Shown here piece after piece: positions 58,812 through 64,000 of a DNA stretch of 64,000 nt. Origin of the DNA: Cliona cf. orientalis (Eukaryota; Porifera; Demospongiae; Clionaida; Clionaidae); contig OZ005689.1 of the NCBI GenBank assembly GCA_963930775.1, positions 7,417,569 to 7,481,568 of the forward strand. Direction: 5' to 3'. The first letter of the stretch is position 1. Each line of letters begins with the position of its first letter. The notes under the pieces were generated by a model. It saw only the letters and a list, made by a program, of their open reading frames with translations. It was not told where the DNA came from and made no database searches. A program made the position numbers and the translations under genes.

Positions 58812-59191
58812 AGAGAAAGGGGGAGGGAAGGAGGGAGGGAGAATCACACTCATAAGGAGAGAGAAATAGAGATCGAGTAGCTATTCATTACTTCTGTTGT
58901 CTGACTCTACAGATATTAACAACGATGTTGTTCTTCAAGATTCACTGAAAGCTTATGAACCTGAGTTGCATGTTCCAAGAAATGATTTCAACCTCCAACA
59001 CTTTAGCTACAAAAATTTTGGGATCCTAAACTTAACTATTGGCCACATCAATACAACAAATTATACTGGACTTCCTGTAAGTTCTGTCTGTATGTTTATG
59101 CTGTAATCTGATTATTAATATGCAGGGTAACATTTATTTTAACCCTTCCAATGGCCTGCGTACAGTAGATAAGTCCATTATCTATCAGTAG
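55582..59191 (+). pseudogene. GABA-B-like class C GPCR, copy E: truncated after exon 9, multiple lesions
   Basis: Exons: 55582-55906, 56199-56342, 56559-56729, 57180-57290, 57583-57648, 58058-58283, 58612-58759, 58913-59076, and exon 9 from 59126 to a stop at 59189-59191. Lesions not shared with B are a net 2-bp deletion giving TAG plus 8-bp and 4-bp insertions in exon 1, a TCA-to-TAG change in exon 2 and a 4-bp GCTA insertion in exon 6. The end junction with the inverted beta-helix fragment is identical to that in B, so truncation came first, then duplication, then separate decay. Exons 10-16 are missing. Confidence 0.87.
56832..57005. mobile_element. 174-bp hAT-type MITE in intron 3 of copy E
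   Basis: The ends caggggaggcggaagagg and (read inward) cagaggcggctgagggaa are imperfect inverted repeats, flanked by aatgt on both sides. The interior contains paired G-rich and C-rich runs that can fold back. The same element, at the same position, was later invaded in copy B (23139-26489). Copy D lacks it. Confidence 0.7.
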
Positions 59192-59496
59192 ACTTACAAG
59201 TCACAGTGGGCACAATATTAAATGCATCTGTGCCTAAAATTCCCTCAACAGTGAGATTCACTATGCTATCAAATGTTAGCATTTCAGACAGTACGTACAG
59301 TAGAGTCGATTAGGATCACTGTGTTCACTACACTCAGTTGGAGTTGAGTGACTTCATCGAGGTTGCTAAGGCTGGTTGAGCATGGAACTGACTCCTTACT
59401 GATGGCTTCTTGGTTTAAGTTCACACACACCCTGTAGTCACTGTGAATTATTGGTATAAGGTAGGAAAGTAATACTGTTAGTAGTTTTAGCTTCAT
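59186..59496 (-). pseudogene. Inverted 5' fragment of the beta-helix gene fused to truncated copy E
   Basis: Nearly identical to 29805-30115, including the gtac insertion that breaks the frame and the junction with receptor exon 9. The ATG is at 59496. It is a passenger of the B/E duplication. Confidence 0.85.
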
Positions 59497-60200
59497 TGTC
59501 AACTACATGAGCTATATAGCTAGAGATTCAGTATCACAGTATGCAAGTCATATAACACTAGCCACTGCTGTCTTATATTTGGGAAGAGCTTCATGCTGTT
59601 TCCAGATTGACAATGAATGTTATTAATTTTACACTTTCTGTGCAAGAGAGTACGAACATTAGACAATGTGTCTTGTATTGTATAGCAGTAGTATTGCACT
59701 ACTATAATATTATGTACGATGCTTCAAGAATCATTAAAGATGTGTGCCACATTGCACACGTGCTTCAAACAATTCTTAAGCTGTAATCTCTATGACAAAA
59801 CTATAAATACTTCTTGTACGAGTAGCTGCATTTAGTGATACATTTCCTACTGCAGCATGCTATACTGGCTCCGTGCTGGAATGGCTCGGCCGCCTCGCAA
59901 GAACTTAGAAAAAATTCGACAAGTGAAAAGAAAAAAAAATCAAAGTATGAAGCAAGATTTGAACCCGCTACGTTCTGTTCCACACACAAGAGCCCAAACC
60001 ACTACACCACCACTGTTGTCGCTGGTGCCAATCATTATTTCCCCCCTATCATAGACAAACCCTAGAGACTAACCCTGCTAACCATTGGCAACCCATCCCC
60101 AACCCCCCAGCCCCTCCCATCCATATCACGCATAGCGAGACTAACCATTGGCAACCCATCTCAAAACCCCCCAGCCCCACCCACCTATTCCGCGTATATA
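59497..60200. other. Duplicated flank after copy E, ending at the right edge of the array
   Basis: Matches 30116-30828, including the tRNA-derived repeat (59952-60013, minus strand). Similarity stops at about 60200, at the sequence cgcgtatatacc, where one side continues to copy C and this side to the minisatellite. This is the right breakpoint of the segmental duplication. Confidence 0.7.
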
Positions 60201-60235
60201 CCTACGGAAGCCGAGAGGTGCAATCCGCCGCAATC

Positions 60236-60630
60236 CGACACCATCGCCGACGTTGTCGCCGACATCATCGCCGACGTTGTTGTCGCCGACATCGTCGCCG
60301 ACGTCGTCGCCGACGTTGTTGTCGCCGACGTTGTCGTCGACATCATCGCCGACGCCATCGCCGATGCCTTCGCCGACGTCGTCGCCGACGCCCGACATCT
60401 TCGCCGACGTCGGCGCCGATGGTCATTATTCTTATCATTGATTTGATGAGACACACCACAACAGGTGCAGCAAGATATAGTATCGCCGACAACATCGTCG
60501 ACGCCTTCCCGATGCCATCTCCGACAGTATCGCCGACACCATCATTGATATCTTCGCCGACAGTATCGCCGATACCATCGCCGACACCTTCGCCGACACC
60601 ATCGTCGACATCTTCGCTGATAGTATCGCG
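60236..60630 (+). repeat. GC-rich minisatellite, 12-bp unit
   Basis: Two blocks (60236-60420 and 60482-60630) are built from imperfect 12-bp units of the form gccgacrtcrtc (for example gccgacgttgtc, gccgacatcatc). All six frames are partly open, giving Ser/Pro/Thr, Arg/Cys or Asp/Val/Gly repeats, which is a by-product of the unit. I do not call a gene. Confidence 0.85.
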
Positions 60631-60658
60631 GGTTGGTATAAGGTTACTTTTTAAACAA

Positions 60659-60860
60659 TATGACCCCTAACTTTATGGGTCTTTTTTATGTGACGGTGAC
60701 CCCTAATATTATGGGACTATCTTATGTGCTTTCTTATATGGGTCTTTCTTATGTACAGAGAACCCTAACATTATGGATCTTTCTTATGTAGAGTGACCCC
60801 TTTTTAATATGGGACTATCTTATGTGCAATTACTAAAATAAATTACAGAAATCTCCCCAT
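60659..60860 (+). repeat. Degenerate tandem repeat, about 40-50 bp unit
   Basis: Successive imperfect copies of tgacccctaatattatggg followed by tctttcttatgt occur here, with more diverged traces to about 61040. Non-coding. Confidence 0.65.
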
Positions 60861-61643
60861 GCCCCACCCACCTCACATAAGAGTGACCCATAATAAATTG
60901 TAAAATTAAATATGGGGCATTCTTAGCTATGTGCCATGATTTAATGACAGGAGCCATACCCTTTAGGCTCCACCTACTCCACATAAGAGGGACTCATATT
61001 AATATTATGCTTTTATAATGGGACATTCTTATGTATCACTTAGAATGATGGGACGCAATCCAGGCCACCTTCAAAGCTCCACCCACTCTACTTAAACGAG
61101 ACCCATACTGATGGATGCTCTACAGTGGAAAATTTATATGTTTCTCCTTCAGTGAATTGCCATTCCAATTCCAGACGAATCTGAAAGCTACTATACAAGT
61201 CTAATAAGATTATGCTCACTCAAAAGAAAGACTTTAGTAGTATAGCTATAGCTAGTTCATCATAACAAATTATTAGCTATCAATCATAATAATATTGTTA
61301 CGTAGTCTATTTAAACTAAAATTAATAATATTAAATTTTATGCTTGAGTGTAACACTAACAAACAATGGTAGATCTAACTAGCAATAAATGTAATTGATA
61401 ATGATGTTATTATTGTTACTTGGCCGTCAATTAAGTTTATGCGTTGTACTAGAGAAGACATTAAGTTTTTACTTCACTGGAACTTCACCGCGCATGCTCG
61501 CGATGAATCTGCGCATGCGCATAACGTAAAAAGTCGTTCTAAAAGTCAGCCTTCCCTCCTTTTTGCAGGGTGCTTGGCGCTAAATTTCACGTGTTCGTCC
61601 AGACTCGAGCCGTTACCGGGTCTATTAGTTGCTGAGTGTGACA
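60861..61643. other. Upstream region of the RecQ-like gene
   Basis: No gene is seen. It becomes GC-richer from about 61480, with gcgcatgc motifs (61490-61530) about 120-150 bp before the ATG at 61644, which may be the promoter/5' UTR. Confidence 0.4.
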
Positions 61644-64000
61644 ATGGACACCCAGATGTGCTACCTTTGTGACCTAACTGCTGTTGTCAATTGTTTGGAC
61701 TGTGGTAGCGGAAGAGACCAATTTTGTGTCGACTGTGATGGGTTCTTCCATAGGCGACAAGATCGTCAAGAACACAGAAGAGAGCCACTGACACAGCAAG
61801 CAGCATCTAATGGGTAAATTAGAGCAGATATATAGCTAGCTTTTGCTTTTTTCATGTTTAGCTAATTAGCTACTAGCTAGATCTATAGCTGTGTATAGCA
61901 TACAATCATGATTGTCATAATTATTAATCATGGGGGTGTGGAGTGGGGCGCGGTTGCATTAAGTTTTATATTCCTTTCTAGGGAGTCTTCACCAGGCAAT
62001 GTACCATCTATGCAAGCAACTGCACTGTTCCAGGAGAGAGGGCTATCTCAGACAGACTTAATGAGTGATGAGATAGTGGGAGAGAGTCAAGCTATGGATG
62101 ATGACAAATCCCTGAGCTGTGATGATGGTGACTATAATGGTATGCTGTACAATTAATTTATTATAATATTACAATAATATTATTTTTATACTGAAATGAA
62201 AGACATGTTACAGTACAGTCTCTCTGAGAGTGAGGTAACCTCGTTCTTTGATGATGATGGTGGTGGAATGGGTGATGTTACACTTAGTGGCATTCATGGT
62301 AATTTATGGTACTATGTACTGAGAGAAATAATTATGTAATGATTGTCTATTCTAATAGATGACTCACTATGATCACAGGAAGATATTCAGACATTGTTGT
62401 ATGGACTGGCCAGTAAGAACTATGGCATCACCTCACCTTACCCATTTCAGCTGGAAGCTGCAGAAAAAGCTATCCGATCGCATAACATGCACTCTTGTTA
62501 TCCAACCAACAGGAAAAGGAAAATCATTGTGCTACCAACTTGTAGCCCTTCAGTCCAAGAAGCAAGTTTTTGTTTTTACCCCTACCATTGCCTTGATGCA
62601 TGACCAAGCAAAGCAGCTACAGTCGATAGGAATATCTGCAGTGGTATTAGGTGATGCTGGAGGGACCATAGATGATCTTCGTTGCTATCCCTCACAACCG
62701 CTAATTGTCTACCTTACACCAGAGTATATCTTTGGTCCTTCTTCAGCTCGAAGGCTTGTTATACTAAAGGAGCTCGCAGAAAATGGAAAGATTAGCCTTA
62801 TTGCAATTGATGAAGCCCACCTCTTGTTTGAATGGGAACATTTCAGGTATGCACTTAGTCTAATGTTATTAAACTCAATTAGCCATAATTGTAGTACATA
62901 CTCTGCAGACCAAGCTTCAAGAATCTTCAGTGCATCACCATCGATCTGCCGAATGTTCCTATTATGGCTCTTACGGCCACAGCACCACCCGATACACTGC
63001 AAAAGCTCAAAGATTCCTTTCAAAATCCGGCAGTGTTGAAAGCATCCATTGATCGGCCAAATATCTCTTTGCATACCCGACGAAGCAAATTTGGTGGACA
63101 ACTACCGGCATCTGTAACTAATGGAAAGATGTCAGCAGGTTATATTATTAGCACTTTACTTATCCAATAATTCATGATAATGTGCTGATGTGTAGATGCT
63201 TACTGGACACCATTCGTTGAAGAAATGGCACAGGAGATAGGAAATCTTCCCACCATAATATATGTTGATTCTAAGAAGTCAGCACTCGACTTGACCACTT
63301 CATTCAACCAGCACAGTGAGATTAAGGCAGCAGCATACACAGGAGAAGACACCAGTAAATCTGACAAGAAAGCTGTCTTGTCAAACTGGGCAGATGATGA
63401 GATAAGCCTTGTTGTTGCCACATCAGCATTTGGACTAGGAGTGAATAAGCCAAATGTTCGCTTTGTTTTCCATGTTGGTGTGCCACCAAGTGTCGAAGCA
63501 TGGGTACAAGAAGCTGGTAGAGGAGGAAGGGATGGCAACCAGTGTACAGGTAACTGTATGCTGCATATTATTGTGATCTAACCCATAGTTGAATATCCCT
63601 CCATATGCAGCAACCATATTGTTTGATGTTAACTTCCAAATACTCCAATTTTATTTGAGAGGTAAAGACGATATTGGTCAGGATATAATGAAAAGGAAAT
63701 TTGCTGATCTATGGAAGTGAGCTTTTATTCTACACATCTGTAAATAATTTGTAATTTGACATATTGTATGTACCACTATTATAGGTTGCTGTTGACAAAA
63801 TCATGCAGAAGGAAGACCATTTTACAGTATTTTGGAGAAGATATCACTGCTGATACCTGCTGCACTAGCCTTGGTGGTGCTCTTTGTGATAACTGTGAAA
63901 GGCTCCAGATTCAAGGAGATAATAGTCAACTTGTTTCCAGGACCCAAGAGTTCTCCATCATTGCTGATGCCATCAGTGATTTGCCAAACCATGGGATTCA
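61644..64000 (+). CDS. RecQ-family DNA helicase with N-terminal B-box-like zinc finger; 5' part, exon 4 disrupted, runs off the window
   Basis: Exons: 61644-61813, 61982-62139, 62203-62298, 62359-62846, 62909-63138, 63196-63549, 63611-63716, 63785 to beyond 64000. Phases match at every join. Exon 1 encodes a C-x2-C-x7-C-x2-C-x7-C-x2-C-x4-H-x7-H pattern (residues 6-44), like a B-box. Exons 2-3 are acidic linker. Exon 4 holds the RecQ Q-motif region (YGITSPYPFQLEAAEKAI), Walker A (PTGKGKSLCYQ) and DEAH (AIDEAHLLFEWEHF). Exon 5 has ALTATAPP, exon 6 VVATSAFGLGVNKPNVRFV and QEAGRGGRDG, and exon 8 a Cys cluster typical of the RecQ zinc subdomain. The role would be ATP-driven 3'-5' unwinding of DNA. 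Oddities: exon 4 has an in-frame TGA at 62370-62372 and a one-base shift between about 62485 and 62505, between the Q-motif part and Walker A. Downstream exons look fully conserved, so this is either a young pseudogene, an allele, or sequence error. Confidence 0.78.

Noticed and set aside
60218..60670. Arg/Cys-rich 150-residue frame
   Set aside because: It is a by-product of the 12-bp GC-rich minisatellite, which is open in several frames on both strands.

Overview
The window looks like AT-rich, intron-rich metazoan DNA, most probably a demosponge of the Amphimedon queenslandica type. This is inferred from a local family of GABA-B-like class C GPCR genes with many short introns, a family I recall being expanded in sponges. 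No organism label was available to confirm it.

Layout. (1) 646-4572, minus strand: one intact single-exon gene for a secreted/membrane protein with an N-terminal beta-helix and a C-terminal multi-pass membrane region. (2) 4.6-14.3 kb: intergenic and repeat-rich. It holds two N-terminal relics of gene 1 (about 6.2-6.4 and 13.1-13.4 kb), a broken unrecognised gene (9780-10644, minus) and several inverted-repeat DNA transposons. (3) 14.3-59.2 kb: five tandem copies, all plus strand, of a 16-exon GABA-B-like receptor gene. A (14313-20462) is nearly full length but has lost exon 6 and is frameshifted in exon 4. B (21890-29810) is truncated after exon 9, decayed and bloated by transposons. C (31687-38594) is intact: 16 exons, 915 aa. 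D (42482-48515) is open: 15 exons, 915 aa, with exons 2 and 3 fused. E (55582-59191) is truncated at the same point as B and independently decayed. A+B and D+E are a duplicated two-gene unit, and C sits between them. B and E both end in the same junction, where receptor exon 9 runs into an inverted copy of the 5' end of gene 1. (4) 49038-54631: a Ty3/gypsy-type LTR retrotransposon with one uninterrupted 1682-aa gag-pol frame and two LTRs with no difference visible by eye, sitting between D and E. (5) 60.2-61.0 kb: minisatellite and degenerate tandem repeats. (6) 61644 to the window end, plus strand: the 5' part of a RecQ-family helicase gene with a B-box-like zinc finger at its N-terminus. Exon 4 carries a stop and a frameshift.

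Genes and relations. The beta-helix gene relics lie divergently upstream of receptor copies A and C, which suggests an ancestral head-to-head pair duplicated together. The intact receptors C and D have a signal peptide, a Venus-flytrap ligand-binding domain, seven membrane spans and a short C-terminal coiled coil, so they should act as surface receptors coupled to G proteins, probably as dimers. Their ligand cannot be read from the sequence.

Comparing the five copies gives natural before/after pairs for many mutations. These reveal transposon insertions with empty sites, a deletion that turned an intron into coding sequence, and a recurrent 4-bp micro-insertion that converts TA to TAGCTA at many places, twice inside coding exons. 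That last pattern is the least explained signal in the window.
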